From Bacillota bacterium (GTDB taxonomy: Bacteria; Bacillota; Clostridia; Peptostreptococcales; Anaerovoracaceae): a stretch of 41,488 nt of DNA. This document shows positions 16,028-23,939 of the stretch, piece after piece (the stretch's first letter is position 1; each line of letters opens with the position of its first letter). The stretch covers positions 1-41,488 of the forward strand of contig JAFQHT010000101.1 in assembly GCA_017397825.1 (NCBI GenBank). The letters are read 5' to 3'. Position numbers and translations under genes: made by a program. The notes under the pieces are model-generated. The model saw nothing but the letters and a program-made list of their open reading frames with translations. It was not told where the DNA came from and did not search any database.

Positions 16028-16496
16028 AGTTTATCGTCCTCCTTGCTCGGTCAAATTTTTTGATAATAGTTCATAAGCTTATGTTATAAGTTACTGCAGT
16101 TTCTGTTGTGTCGCTATTATATTCCATCAAAAAACAAAAATCCACAAATCGGCCGCTTTGGGAATGCTCCTGTATTCACTTTTAAAAGGTAATAATCTGA
16201 GGAAAATCATACGTTTTTTAGATTGAGTTAAAGAACAATAATGACTTTTTTTGGCACAAAAATATTACCATACACTTCCATTTAATCACATTTTTATACA
16301 TTTTAATCACTTTTTTATACATTAATATAAAATAAGGTGTCTGAATCTGTGACAATGAAAAAGAATGTATGCTGAGGAAACGAAATATAGGAGCATTCAA
16401 ACGGCGTTTTCTGCCCCTGCGTAATGGAATTATTACGAAAAATATGGTATAATAAGTCGAAATTTAGAATGAATTGTTTGAATTGAGGAGGTGAGT
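16028..16496. promoter_or_regulatory. Divergent control region between C45/AGCS operon and AraC gene
   Basis: This 469-bp gene-free stretch is AT-rich and holds ordered elements. On the minus side: the palindrome CATAAGCTTATG (16072-16083) in the leader and a TATAAT box (plus ATTATA 16116-16121). GAATGCTCCT (16162-16171) recurs inverted as AGGAGCATTC (16389-16398), each about 50 bp upstream of the -10 box it faces. In the middle are two direct repeats of a 20-bp unit, TTTAATCACATTTTTATACA (16281-16300) and a one-mismatch copy at 16302-16321, spaced 21 bp, which is the two-turn spacing AraC proteins prefer. On the plus side: TATAAT (16448-16453). The neighbouring AraC-type protein is the obvious candidate to bind here. 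Both promoters have poor -35 boxes (TGGATT and TGGAAT), consistent with activation. Confidence 0.7.
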
Positions 16497-17435
16497 ATGG
16501 AAAAACTGCAATTAATATGGAGCGGTGAAACGGAGCTTCCTGCCGGCTGGGAGCTGCAACCTCACACCCACGATTTCTTTCATCTGGCCTATGTACGCAG
16601 CGGAAATCTTGTTTTTCGTGCTGGCGGAGTGGACTATCATCTTTCAGAAGGAAGCTTGATTCTGATTCCTCCTTTTGTAGTCCATGGCATACCACAGGAC
16701 ACTCACAATTTATGCATACAATATGAGATATTTTTCCGCATACAGAATCCGGAGCTGAATTGTTTTTTCGAAAACCAAAAGGTGTTTGTTTTGCACGGAG
16801 CTCCGCATTTGGAAAACTTGTTTTCCTATATTTATATGACATACAGTAGTTCTGATCCGTTGCAGTCATCCTCTGTCAGCTCTTTTTTGTGGACAATCCT
16901 GTTCTCGTTTTTGACGGATCAGCCGAGCTCTGAAAACAGTTCCGAAGGATATGTTGATTCCAGTCGATATTCATTGCTTGTTCAAAACATCATTCGCTAT
17001 GTGGAAAAAAATTATGATGTAAAATACGATCTTACCAGCCTTGCCTGCGCATTAGGCTTCAATAAAAACTATCTCTGTACTGTCTTCCGTAGGGAAACCG
17101 GCATCACCATTTCGGAATATTTCAATTATCACAGGATTCGTAAAGTACTGATTTTTCTTCAATATACCGGTTACAACAAAGAAGTCCCCATTCATGAGCT
17201 GGCACATCAATGTGGATTTGCGGATTCGTCATATTTCAATCGTGTGTTTAAAAAATTAACGGGAATGACGCCCATAGAGTTCATAAATGCCCTTTCCAGA
17301 GAATCCGATGGCCCGGAATGGTCTTCGTTCAAGAAGTACTATATAGAATACCTGGATATGAAACGCTATCCTATTCAGGAATCGCTGCAATACATGCGGG
17401 GACTCAAGGCAGCAGCGGAGATAAATGAAAAATAA
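16497..17435 (+). CDS. AraC-family transcriptional regulator with cupin sensor domain
   Basis: The 312-residue protein joins an N-terminal cupin-like ligand domain (HTHDFFHLAYVRSG and the segment GGVDYHLSEGSLILIPPFVVHG within about residues 20-65) to a C-terminal AraC/XylS double helix-turn-helix (about 165-265; LTSLACALGFNKNYLCTVFRRETG for the first, IHELAHQCGFADSSYFNRVFKKLTG for the second). It is expected to bind direct repeats and respond to a small metabolite in the cytoplasm. I chose the ATG at 16497 because GAGGAG at 16485-16490 gives the right distance; a GTG at 16491 touches the ribosome site. It is divergent from the C45/AGCS operon, which is probably its target. Confidence 0.88.
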   Translation: MEKLQLIWSGETELPAGWELQPHTHDFFHLAYVRSGNLVFRAGGVDYHLSEGSLILIPPFVVHGIPQDTHNLCIQYEIFFRIQNPELNCFFENQKVFVLHGAPHLENLFSYIYMTYSSSDPLQSSSVSSFLWTILFSFLTDQPSSENSSEGYVDSSRYSLLVQNIIRYVEKNYDVKYDLTSLACALGFNKNYLCTVFRRETGITISEYFNYHRIRKVLIFLQYTGYNKEVPIHELAHQCGFADSSYFNRVFKKLTGMTPIEFINALSRESDGPEWSSFKKYYIEYLDMKRYPIQESLQYMRGLKAAAEINEK

Positions 17436-17451
17436 ATAAAATGCAAAAAAA

Positions 17452-17490
17452 TATTCCCCTTTGCCGGATAAACCGGCAGAGGGGGTTTGC
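17452..17490. terminator. Bidirectional terminator between AraC gene and HTH gene
   Basis: CCCCTTTGCCGG pairs with CCGGCAGAGGGG around an ATAAA loop (17456-17467/17473-17484, with one interior mismatch). On the minus strand it is followed by a run of seven T residues, and on the plus strand by a weak TTT, so it mainly ends the minus-strand DUF3990/HTH operon and also separates it from the AraC gene. Confidence 0.85.
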
Positions 17491-17494
17491 TTAA

Positions 17495-18151
17495 CTATTG
17501 ACAGATATTTTCTCTTTCCAGCAAGTCTTCAATTGGACATCCTAAGACTTTGGCCAGGCGGTACACTGTATCTGCACTGGCCTTATTGATATTTTTGTTT
17601 CGTTGCTCGTACATCTGAATTGATCGAAGGCTGACACCGCTGCGCTCGGCAAGTTCGGCCTGCGTACATCCGTAAAGATGGCGGATGCGCTTCAGATGTG
17701 TGTCAGGAAAGGTTTCGGGGAATTTGGCGTTCATAATATCAACAAATTTTGTTATATCTGCTTCGTGAAGAGTATAGTACATATTTTCCAGTTCTTCGTA
17801 GGAAATCAGTTTGAAAACATCCCTATATTTAATATCGGAATACCACTGGTAGTATGCTATGGCCCAACCGATCCAATATTCTTTGGAACGATTTAATCTT
17901 TCATGATGTGTATATTGAGGTGGCTTACCTTTTGTTTCCAGAATGATTTCCTGAGCAAGGTCAATGCCGCTTTTACCGGCAATTACGGCAGGTTCTCCTT
18001 TTTCCATGCGACTGCTTATGGAACTCACTAAAAATAATTTTATAAAATCGTTTCCGCTGATGTTGCAGCTGTTTACTGCATAGTCAAAGGCGTCTCCTAA
18101 TGCGGCCTGTGCGTTATTTAAATATATTTCTTGGTATGCGCGGATCGTCAT
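17495..18151 (-). CDS. HTH-domain partner of DUF3990 protein (antitoxin candidate)
   Basis: The 218-residue protein has a C-terminal XRE-type helix-turn-helix: IRHLYGCTQAELAERSGVSLRSIQMYEQ (about residues 153-180), followed by a conserved helical tail. The N-terminal 140 residues have no motif I recognise; a SKEYWIGWAIAYYQWYSDI segment (about 89-107) is hydrophobic and aromatic and may contact the partner. The gene starts 38 bases inside the upstream DUF3990 gene, in another frame, with its own AGGAGG, so translation is probably coupled. In related loci an HTH or DUF3791 protein accompanies the DUF3990 ADP-ribosyltransferase-like protein. Antitoxin plus autorepressor is the likely role: the HTH can bind the 18839-18854 palindrome. 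Alternative: a regulator not tied to toxicity. Confidence 0.68.
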   Translation of the reverse strand: MTIRAYQEIYLNNAQAALGDAFDYAVNSCNISGNDFIKLFLVSSISSRMEKGEPAVIAGKSGIDLAQEIILETKGKPPQYTHHERLNRSKEYWIGWAIAYYQWYSDIKYRDVFKLISYEELENMYYTLHEADITKFVDIMNAKFPETFPDTHLKRIRHLYGCTQAELAERSGVSLRSIQMYEQRNKNINKASADTVYRLAKVLGCPIEDLLERENICQ

Positions 18152-18806
18152 TTGAAATGCCTCCTCTCATAATATCCTGGATGTAAAGACCATCGCTTTC
18201 TTCTTCAAGCATTTTCAGATACAGCCTGTTTGCTTCATCATCCCTGGATTTACGAAGAATATAGTAGTAGCTGTTTTCCGCAATATCGAATCCCTGGTAT
18301 TCTAGCTTTGAAAAAGCGAAGGGTGATTTAATTACTATCTGTTCGCCAAGTTTGCCAAGATGCATTGCATGAGCAAGCTGCTCTACCGTAATTCCGTTGT
18401 TAAGAAAAGCTTCCGCATAATCAAAGTATGAATCATCTGCACGATAGCCTGTAATAACATCGAAGGCATTTACGTTTACGCTGAAGTTTTCGATTAAATA
18501 ATTTTTAGCCCTTCGTGCAACCGGAGTCTTAATAGAAAAAAGACGGTGCTCTACCAGTACAGCAATCCAGTTGAGAATAGTGTACTCAGGACTGTTCAGG
18601 TTTAAAATGTGCAGGTATTCGGTATCAAGTGTATAGCAATTGGCAAAGCCATCCCGCTGCGAGGAAACGGCCCACTCTCTGGCAAGGTTTTTATTTTCGG
18701 TGCAATAGAACCCGAGACCGAAGTCATTGTTTTTCTTCCCTTCCCCGAATGCTGGCTGCTCTATGACTTTTTCAGAACCGTGATATATTTTTATTATTTT
18801 ATCCAT
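18114..18806 (-). CDS. DUF3990 protein (ADP-ribosyltransferase-like, toxin candidate)
   Basis: The 230-residue protein has the features of DUF3990: IYHGS at residues 7-11 with H9 as the likely first catalytic-core residue, then NDFGLGFYCTEN (27-38) with Y34, then ARE-W and a C-terminal domain with LAHAMHLGKLGEQIVIKSP (about 145-163). This is the H...Y...E-like layout of ART-fold enzymes; I suggest the final Glu is in the C-terminal half but cannot fix which one. DUF3990 is found in toxin-antitoxin-like loci of Firmicutes. It is the first gene of a two-gene operon, overlapping the HTH partner, behind a promoter with a perfect palindrome. Target and toxicity are unproven. It is presumably cytoplasmic, with no signal peptide or membrane segment. 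Confidence 0.75.
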   Translation of the reverse strand: MDKIIKIYHGSEKVIEQPAFGEGKKNNDFGLGFYCTENKNLAREWAVSSQRDGFANCYTLDTEYLHILNLNSPEYTILNWIAVLVEHRLFSIKTPVARRAKNYLIENFSVNVNAFDVITGYRADDSYFDYAEAFLNNGITVEQLAHAMHLGKLGEQIVIKSPFAFSKLEYQGFDIAENSYYYILRKSRDDEANRLYLKMLEEESDGLYIQDIMRGGISNDDPRIPRNIFK

Positions 18807-18834
18807 TTGACCACCCCTTAATCAAGTTTTAAAT

Positions 18835-18863
18835 ATTATATCACCATGGTGATAGTAAATCAA
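18835..18863 (-). promoter_or_regulatory. Promoter with perfect 16-bp palindromic operator for the DUF3990 operon
   Basis: On the minus strand, TTGATT (plus 18858-18863) and TATAAT (plus 18835-18840) are 17 bases apart. The perfect palindrome TATCACCATGGTGATA (18839-18854) fills the spacer and touches the -10 box, an ideal site for repression. An imperfect copy, TATCACCGAAATGATA (12 of 16 bases shared), is at 18892-18907, 53 bp upstream. The HTH protein of the operon is the likely repressor. Confidence 0.85.
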
Positions 18864-18886
18864 TACGCTTTCGCGATAAAAATAGA

Positions 18887-18912
18887 AAAAGTATCACCGA
18901 AATGATACTTTT
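18887..18912 (-). terminator. Terminator of the HD hydrolase operon
   Basis: AAAAGTATCA (18887-18896) and TGATACTTTT (18903-18912) form a 10-bp stem with a 6-nt loop. On the minus strand this follows the HD gene and continues into TCTATTTTTATC. The same bases contain the second operator-like copy, so the site may do both jobs. Confidence 0.6.
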
Positions 18913-18922
18913 GTGTGTTTGT

Positions 18923-19579
18923 TTACATCATCTGCTGTCCGTTAATTACCAGTGAGAAACTTACGCCAAGTGCTTCTGCTGCTTTTTTGCACAGGAGCAT
19001 GCGTGTGAGGAAAATCTCAAAGTATTCCAGTACGGTACACATTTCGTCCTCGATGGTGATGTCCAGGCAGATGTCTTCTTTGGTGATGTGTACATCGGAA
19101 CGTGTAACTGAGTAGTTTACACGGTCGTGGATATCAAAGCTTGCCAGGGACTGATTGCGGACACGAGAGCGGCGCACATCTGTTTTGTCGGCGATGATGA
19201 GGGCCGCAGCCACGGAATTGACAGGAAAGGCTGTGGCCTCGTCATGGTTTCCGATGGCAGTTATGATAGTGGCAATATCGTCCGGGTCTGCGCCCATGTT
19301 GTCCAGCAGGCGGAAAGCCATGACGGCGCCGCTCTGAGCGTGGTCAATACGATTTACGATATTTCCTATGTCGTGAAGGAAGCCGGCGATTTTTACCAGC
19401 TCAATTTCGTGCTGTGAATGGCCGAGAGTATGCAGGATTTCTGCTGCTGTCATTGCAACTTTGGTCACATGAGCGAAACTGTGCTCTGTATACCCAAGAG
19501 CTGTGAGAGACTCATCGGCTTTTTTGATGTATGAGTTTACGGCCGGGTTCTGCCGTACATCTTCAAATGTAATCTTCAA
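18923..19579 (-). CDS. HD-domain phosphohydrolase
   Basis: The 218-residue protein has the HD metal site: H35-x2-H38 (FAHVTK), the H69-D70 pair in GFLHDIGN, and a third region, IGNHDEATAF (near residue 110), with the final Asp before IADKTDVRRS (about 130-140). It is probably a nucleotide or cyclic-nucleotide phosphohydrolase; the sequence does not fix the substrate. The start is TTG with GGGGGA 8 bases before it; no in-frame ATG lies upstream. It is the last gene of a minus-strand group with a small membrane protein and a DUF2804 protein. I see no membrane segment or sensory domain, so it is likely a cytoplasmic enzyme rather than a c-di-GMP response regulator. Confidence 0.78.
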   Translation of the reverse strand: MKITFEDVRQNPAVNSYIKKADESLTALGYTEHSFAHVTKVAMTAAEILHTLGHSQHEIELVKIAGFLHDIGNIVNRIDHAQSGAVMAFRLLDNMGADPDDIATIITAIGNHDEATAFPVNSVAAALIIADKTDVRRSRVRNQSLASFDIHDRVNYSVTRSDVHITKEDICLDITIEDEMCTVLEYFEIFLTRMLLCKKAAEALGVSFSLVINGQQMM

Positions 19580-19602
19580 ATTTCATTCCCCCTGTTTCAT
19601 TA

Positions 19603-19788
19603 TTATTTCTTCATATTATTATAGCGTCTCAGGTTGCCGAAGGCTGCAAACAGTGAAACTACGGTGACAAGTCCGAACATGACTGTTGCACTGCCGCCGC
19701 CGGCCATAAGATTACGTATGAGCATTACGCCCCAGCCGGCAGCAACTGCAAACCAGATGACTGCTATGATTAAAGGTGCTTTATTCAC
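19603..19788 (-). CDS. Small two-helix membrane protein, unknown function
   Basis: This 61-residue protein has two hydrophobic helices (about residues 5-25 and 34-50) joined by a short basic-glycine turn (RNLMAGGGS), and a basic tail (RRYNNMKK), which by the positive-inside rule would place its C-terminus in the cytoplasm. I do not recognise it. The start is GTG, with an AGGG stretch about 9 bases upstream. It lies between the DUF2804 gene (30 bases upstream) and the HD gene (23 bases downstream) and is probably in one operon with them. Its coding potential is supported by close packing and composition, not by a known family. Confidence 0.62.
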   Translation of the reverse strand: MNKAPLIIAVIWFAVAAGWGVMLIRNLMAGGGSATVMFGLVTVVSLFAAFGNLRRYNNMKK

Positions 19789-19818
19789 GATATATACCCT
19801 TTCCGGCAGGAGATAAAC

Positions 19819-20865
19819 CTACCATTTATTATGTACTTTTTCGGCGAAGCCCATGAAATCTCTGATTTCAAGTACTGTGCCGTCGTCCAGGACTGCTTTG
19901 CCAGTGAAGCGGCCGAATACCTGATTCTGGTCGCTGAGGATAAGTTTCACGTCTGTGCAGGAAGCACGGTTCATAACAGGAACGAAGTCCATTTCGAATC
20001 TTCCGTCATCGCTGGTAAATGTCCAAGGCGCAAGGTAGTCTTCTGTCTGGCCGCCTTTGCCGTTATCTTTCATAGGAATGTTGAAAGTTACCTGGCTCAG
20101 TTTGTGAGCCTTGCCATCATAGAAAAGCATGTTTTCGCTGGCTGCTGAAGTGTCACCGAAGCCATAGCCTATGTTGAAGCCGAATGGCACACCGTCCACT
20201 GCTCCGGAAGCACTGCCCCAGTACCATGTGTTTTCGTAGGTCCATACGCCACGGCCCCAGTCAAGAACCCCGAAGGACTTATCAGGTGTGAATTCGTAAA
20301 CCTGGTCGTCAAACCAGACTTTACCGGATGCTGCCATGCAGTTGATTTTCTGGTTATAGTAGAATGCAGTTTCTTTTTCAGGGAAAGGTGTCACGATGAC
20401 CATGGAATCCTGGTCAGGGTTTTCCAGACGGATCTGACCGGAGATTGCCTTGCCCTCAAAGAAATTGTCCATGCGGAATGTGAGCATGCGGTGGTCGCCG
20501 TTATGCTTGAAGTCGATATTGTATTTTTTGTTGCCGTGGGACACATCGCCTTCAGCCGATGTAGCCGGGAAGTTGAGTTTGCCCAGGGTCATCACGGACA
20601 TAGGGCTGTTTGTGTGCTGCCAGCCAGTTCTGAAATCGAGAAGAGAAATGCTGTCCAGACCCATGTATGAGTTGTCTGCAATGGTCAGCGCCACGCCGAA
20701 ATCATCGTTGCCGATGTAATAGTAGTCCCATTCTTTGATGCGGAGGGCACCGCCTTTGATAGCCTTTCTGTCGTAATCAAGAATAAGGCTCTTCGCAAAA
20801 CCTGTTTCAATCAGTCTGCCTTTTTCGTCCAGTAACGGATGGCGGGTTGTTATTTCATGCTGCAT
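19819..20865 (-). CDS. DUF2804 family protein
   Basis: The 348-residue protein matches DUF2804, a widespread family of unknown function in Firmicutes and Actinobacteria. Family-like segments include the N-terminal LLDEKGRLIETGFAK (about residues 10-24), WDYYYIGNDDFGVALTIADNSYMG (about 46-69) and the C-terminal SFGVLDWGRGVWTYENTWYWGSASG (about 204-228), with the aromatic-rich GRGVW/TWYWG signature. It is rich in beta strands, resembling lipocalin-like folds that bind hydrophobic ligands, but that is a structural guess. There is no signal peptide. The start ATG follows GGAGG. It is the first gene of the minus-strand operon with the small membrane protein and the HD hydrolase. Confidence 0.82.
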   Translation of the reverse strand: MQHEITTRHPLLDEKGRLIETGFAKSLILDYDRKAIKGGALRIKEWDYYYIGNDDFGVALTIADNSYMGLDSISLLDFRTGWQHTNSPMSVMTLGKLNFPATSAEGDVSHGNKKYNIDFKHNGDHRMLTFRMDNFFEGKAISGQIRLENPDQDSMVIVTPFPEKETAFYYNQKINCMAASGKVWFDDQVYEFTPDKSFGVLDWGRGVWTYENTWYWGSASGAVDGVPFGFNIGYGFGDTSAASENMLFYDGKAHKLSQVTFNIPMKDNGKGGQTEDYLAPWTFTSDDGRFEMDFVPVMNRASCTDVKLILSDQNQVFGRFTGKAVLDDGTVLEIRDFMGFAEKVHNKW

Positions 20866-20941
20866 AGCGTTTCCTCCATATGTTTATATATTTTCTATTA
20901 TAAAGATAACAAATTTACGAGATTTTGGCAAGAAAATAAGG

Positions 20942-20947
20942 TATAAT
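20942..20947 (+). promoter_or_regulatory. -10 box of the endonuclease IV operon
   Basis: TATAAT is 25 bases before the endonuclease IV ATG. No clear TTGACA-like box lies at the right distance, so this is a weaker call than the other promoters listed. Confidence 0.5.
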
Positions 20948-20971
20948 AGAGGTTAAACGGAGGTAAAACTT

Positions 20972-21805
20972 ATGTTAAATTTAGGATGTCACCTCACATC
21001 GTCAAAGGGCTATGAAAATATGGCAAAAGAGGCGATTAAAATCGGGGCTACGACGTTTCAGTTTTTTACCCGCAACCCGAGGGGCGGCAAGGCCAAGGAA
21101 ATCAATCCGGAAGATGTGGCCCGTTACCATGAGCTGGCCAGGACCGGCGGCATAGGGAAAATCGTTGCTCACGCGCCCTACACTCTTAACCCCTGCTCAG
21201 GGGAGCAGAAGACAAGAGATTTTGCCTACATTGCCATGAAGGACGACCTTGCGCGTATGGAATATACGCCGGGTAATTATTACAATTTCCATCCGGGAAG
21301 TCATGTGGGACAGGGCACGGAAGCCGGCATACAGATGATAGCAGACCTTCTCAACCGCATACTGAAGCCGGAGCAGACTACTACAGTTCTTCTGGAAACT
21401 ATGGCCGGCAAGGGCAGCGAAATCGGCGGCAGGTTTGAAGAACTGGCGGCAATCATTGAAAAAGTGCAGCTGACCGACAAAATCGGAGTCTGCCTGGACA
21501 CCTGTCATGTCCACGACGGCGGCTACGATATTATAAACGATCTGGAAGGTGTTCTGGACCGGTTCGACAACATAATTGGCTTAAATCGTCTTAAGACGAT
21601 TCATATAAATGACAGCATGAACCCAATGGGCGCACATAAGGACAGGCACGCCTGCATAGGCCAGGGGTACATAGGCACGGAAACTATCGCAAAGATTATA
21701 AACCATCCAAAGCTTTGCGGACTGCCGTGCATACTGGAAACCCCTCAGCCGGACCTTGATGGATATGCGCAGGAAATAAAAATGTTAAAGGAGATTAAAT
21801 TATAA
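20972..21805 (+). CDS. nfo: Endonuclease IV (AP endonuclease)
   Basis: The 277-residue enzyme cleaves DNA at abasic sites in base-excision repair. Its start matches the family ([18 protein letters not shown]) and the zinc ligands of the TIM-barrel active site are readable: H in [11 protein letters not shown] in LLETMAG, D and H in [14 protein letters not shown] in IHINDS, and DRHACIGQG with ILETP at the end. The length is normal for the family (about 280). The ATG follows CGGAGG at a good distance. The stop TAA overlaps the ATG of the butyrate kinase gene (TAATG), so translation is probably coupled even though the two functions are unrelated. No domain is missing and the protein is expected to be active. 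Confidence 0.96.
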   Translation: MLNLGCHLTSSKGYENMAKEAIKIGATTFQFFTRNPRGGKAKEINPEDVARYHELARTGGIGKIVAHAPYTLNPCSGEQKTRDFAYIAMKDDLARMEYTPGNYYNFHPGSHVGQGTEAGIQMIADLLNRILKPEQTTTVLLETMAGKGSEIGGRFEELAAIIEKVQLTDKIGVCLDTCHVHDGGYDIINDLEGVLDRFDNIIGLNRLKTIHINDSMNPMGAHKDRHACIGQGYIGTETIAKIINHPKLCGLPCILETPQPDLDGYAQEIKMLKEIKL

Positions 21806-22890
21806 TGGCAAAGACTGATATTTTAGTAATCAATCCGGGCTCAACCAGTACTAAACTGGGAGTATACCGCAACATGGAACTTTTATTTGAAACAACAATC
21901 AGACACGACCCGGACAAACTTCTTTCTTTCGGCCCTATCCCTCAGCAGAAAGACTACAGAATTCAGTTTATCCAGGAGATGCTTCAGGAAAATAATTATG
22001 ATCTTGGTCAGCTGAAGGCAGTTGTGGCAAGAGGTGGAAACATCAGCGGGCTTCACAGCGGCGGATACCTTGTAAATGAAGATTTCTGCATCGGTGTCAG
22101 TGATCCTGAAATTCCTCAGCACGCATGTAATCTGGGGGCGCCTATTGCGTACAGCATTGCCCAGCCTCTGGGAATCCCGGCATATATTTATGACTCACCG
22201 ATAGGAACAGATCTGACAGATGTAGCCAAGGTTTCCGGATTTGCGGGTATTGAAAGAGTTGGTCTTTACCATGTTCTCAACTCCAGAGCTCAGGCAATCA
22301 ATTACGCAGAGCAGCAGGGCAGAGAATACAAGGATCTGAGCGTTATCGTATGTCACCTGGGCGGCGGCATTACAGTAACTGTACATAAAGACGGCAAGAT
22401 TATCGACGGCGTTTCCTACGATGACGGCCCTATGGCCCCTGAAAGAACAGGCGGAATTCCTCTTCTTTTCTGGAACAAGCTTTGCCTTTCCGGAAAATAT
22501 ACTCTGGAAGAGCTTGAAAAGCTGGTATGCGGAAAAGGCGGCCTTTACTCCTATCTGGGAACTACAGACTGCCGTGCTGTTGAGCAGATGATTGCTGACG
22601 GCAACGAAGAAGCCAGACTTCTTTACGAAGCAATGGCATATCAGGTTGCAAAGGGTATTGCAACTGCTTCAGTGGCCCTTAAAGGAAAAATGGATACAAT
22701 TATCATTACCGGCGGCATCGCTCATTCCAAAATGCTTACAGGTATGATTATGGACTATGCGGCTCACATCGGACCATTTACACTGATGCCTGGTGAAGAC
22801 GAACTGTTTGCTCTGGCAAGCGGTGCCAACAGAATTCTTGAAGGAAAAGAAGAAGCAAGTGTATACCACCTGCCCGGAAAGGAAAAATAA
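21805..22890 (+). CDS. buk: Butyrate kinase
   Basis: The 361-residue enzyme makes ATP from butyryl phosphate, the last step of butyrate fermentation through phosphotransbutyrylase. It has the ASKHA acetate/butyrate kinase signatures: ILVINPGSTSTKLG at the N-terminus (about residues 6-19), VVARGGN (about 73-79), CHLGGGITV (about 189-197), DDGPMAPERTGG (about 208-219) and IIITGGIAHS (about 299-308). The PMAPERTGG segment is characteristic of butyrate kinase and related branched-chain-acid kinases rather than acetate kinase. No ptb or butyryl-CoA genes lie in the window, so the CoA partner must be elsewhere, and a branched-chain or other short acid is also possible. Overlaps the nfo stop; AAAGGAG precedes the ATG. 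Confidence 0.93.
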   Translation: MAKTDILVINPGSTSTKLGVYRNMELLFETTIRHDPDKLLSFGPIPQQKDYRIQFIQEMLQENNYDLGQLKAVVARGGNISGLHSGGYLVNEDFCIGVSDPEIPQHACNLGAPIAYSIAQPLGIPAYIYDSPIGTDLTDVAKVSGFAGIERVGLYHVLNSRAQAINYAEQQGREYKDLSVIVCHLGGGITVTVHKDGKIIDGVSYDDGPMAPERTGGIPLLFWNKLCLSGKYTLEELEKLVCGKGGLYSYLGTTDCRAVEQMIADGNEEARLLYEAMAYQVAKGIATASVALKGKMDTIIITGGIAHSKMLTGMIMDYAAHIGPFTLMPGEDELFALASGANRILEGKEEASVYHLPGKEK

Positions 22891-23481
22891 ATGAAAGTTT
22901 TATTTGTAAATGCCTGCATGAGAGGCGAAAAATCCAGAACTCTTCAGCTTTGTGAAGACTACCTTGAAAAGCTTCAGGCAGCATATCCGCAGGCGGAGAT
23001 TGAAGAAGTTGACCTTACAACTATGGAAATTGAAGTGCAGGACGGAGATTTTATTGAGCGCAGAGATGCTTTCCTGCGGGAAGGTGATTTCAGTGATTCC
23101 ATGTTTGACCTGGCCAAGCAGCTCATTGCTGCAGACCACGTGGTAATCGGGGCACCTTACTGGGACCTTTCATTCCCGGCAAAGCTTAAAATGTATCTGG
23201 AACGCTGCTCTGTGGACAAACTTACATTTATATATGACGATCACGGCGTGCCTCACGGCCAGTGCAGGGCAAAGGCGCTCACATACATCACAACTGCCGG
23301 CGGATATATCGGAGATATGAACTTTGGTTTTGATTATGTAAAGGGACTGTGCAGCATGCTTTTCGGAATTAAAGAGTTTCATTTTGCGGCAGCTGACGGA
23401 ATCGATATCATCGGTGTGGATGTGGCAGCACGCCTTGCAGAGACAAAAGAAAAATTTACAGAAATTCTCAGGGAAATTTAG
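22891..23481 (+). CDS. Flavodoxin-fold NAD(P)H-dependent oxidoreductase (AzoR/MdaB-like)
   Basis: The 196-residue protein has the flavodoxin-like fold of FMN-dependent NADH-quinone reductases and azoreductases: N-terminal VLFVNACMRGEKSRT (FMN phosphate loop, about residues 3-17), GAPYWDLSFPAKLKMYLERCSV (about 88-109, the typical PxWNFS-like segment) and YITTAGGYIGD (about 131-141). These are cytoplasmic two-electron quinone or azo-dye reductases. The start ATG is directly after the butyrate kinase stop with AAAGGA upstream, so it is in the same operon. Its physiological acceptor cannot be named from sequence. Confidence 0.85.
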   Translation: MKVLFVNACMRGEKSRTLQLCEDYLEKLQAAYPQAEIEEVDLTTMEIEVQDGDFIERRDAFLREGDFSDSMFDLAKQLIAADHVVIGAPYWDLSFPAKLKMYLERCSVDKLTFIYDDHGVPHGQCRAKALTYITTAGGYIGDMNFGFDYVKGLCSMLFGIKEFHFAAADGIDIIGVDVAARLAETKEKFTEILREI

Positions 23482-23486
23482 TTTTT

Positions 23487-23924
23487 GTGCGGGTGGAAGG
23501 CCTGCAACATGTTCATAATAACTTTATGAGCATGAAAGATTTGATTAACGGAGAAAATTCTCTTTTACTTGAAATTATAGTATTTATCCTCGGGGCAGCA
23601 GCATATGCAATGATTGAGGTGTTGTTCCGGGGCTACACACACTGGACCATGGTTCTTACCGGCGGAGCCTGCGTACTGACTTTGTATTACCTGCAGGACT
23701 GGCTTCTGGACATGCCTCTGGTAATGAGCGCGCTGGCAGGGGCTGCAATAATTACGTTTTACGAATTCTGCGTGGGCGTGATTGTGAATCTGCAGCTGGG
23801 CTGGGGTGTCTGGGACTATTCCCGGATGCCGGGCAATATTCTCGGACAGATTTGTCCTGCGTTTACGGCCATGTGGTTTGGGCTATGCCTGGTGTTTTTA
23901 GGGTTGATAAAGTTATTTTCTTAA
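23487..23924 (+). CDS. CmpB-type (putative ABC-transporter type IV) membrane protein
   Basis: The 145-residue protein has four transmembrane helices (about residues 25-45, 52-72, 76-101 and 120-143) and the segment WGVWDYSRMPGNILGQICP, with its WDYS...NxxGxIC core, which is the hallmark of the CmpB/putative ABC-transporter type IV membrane family. No ATPase lies next to it here, so the transporter name is only a family label. The start is uncertain: GTG at 23487 is the first in frame, with AGGGA 12 bases upstream, while ATG at 23526 or 23532 would give a slightly shorter protein without a clear ribosome site. It lies between the flavodoxin-fold reductase and the phosphohexomutase in an apparent operon. 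Confidence 0.72.
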   Translation: MRVEGLQHVHNNFMSMKDLINGENSLLLEIIVFILGAAAYAMIEVLFRGYTHWTMVLTGGACVLTLYYLQDWLLDMPLVMSALAGAAIITFYEFCVGVIVNLQLGWGVWDYSRMPGNILGQICPAFTAMWFGLCLVFLGLIKLFS

Positions 23925-23939
23925 GAAAAGGAGACCGGA

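Noticed and set aside
16200-16330. MITE-like element suggested by the distant inverted repeat GAATGCTCCT/AGGAGCATTC
   Set aside because: There is no target-site duplication at the ends, and position relative to both promoters fits operator sites better.
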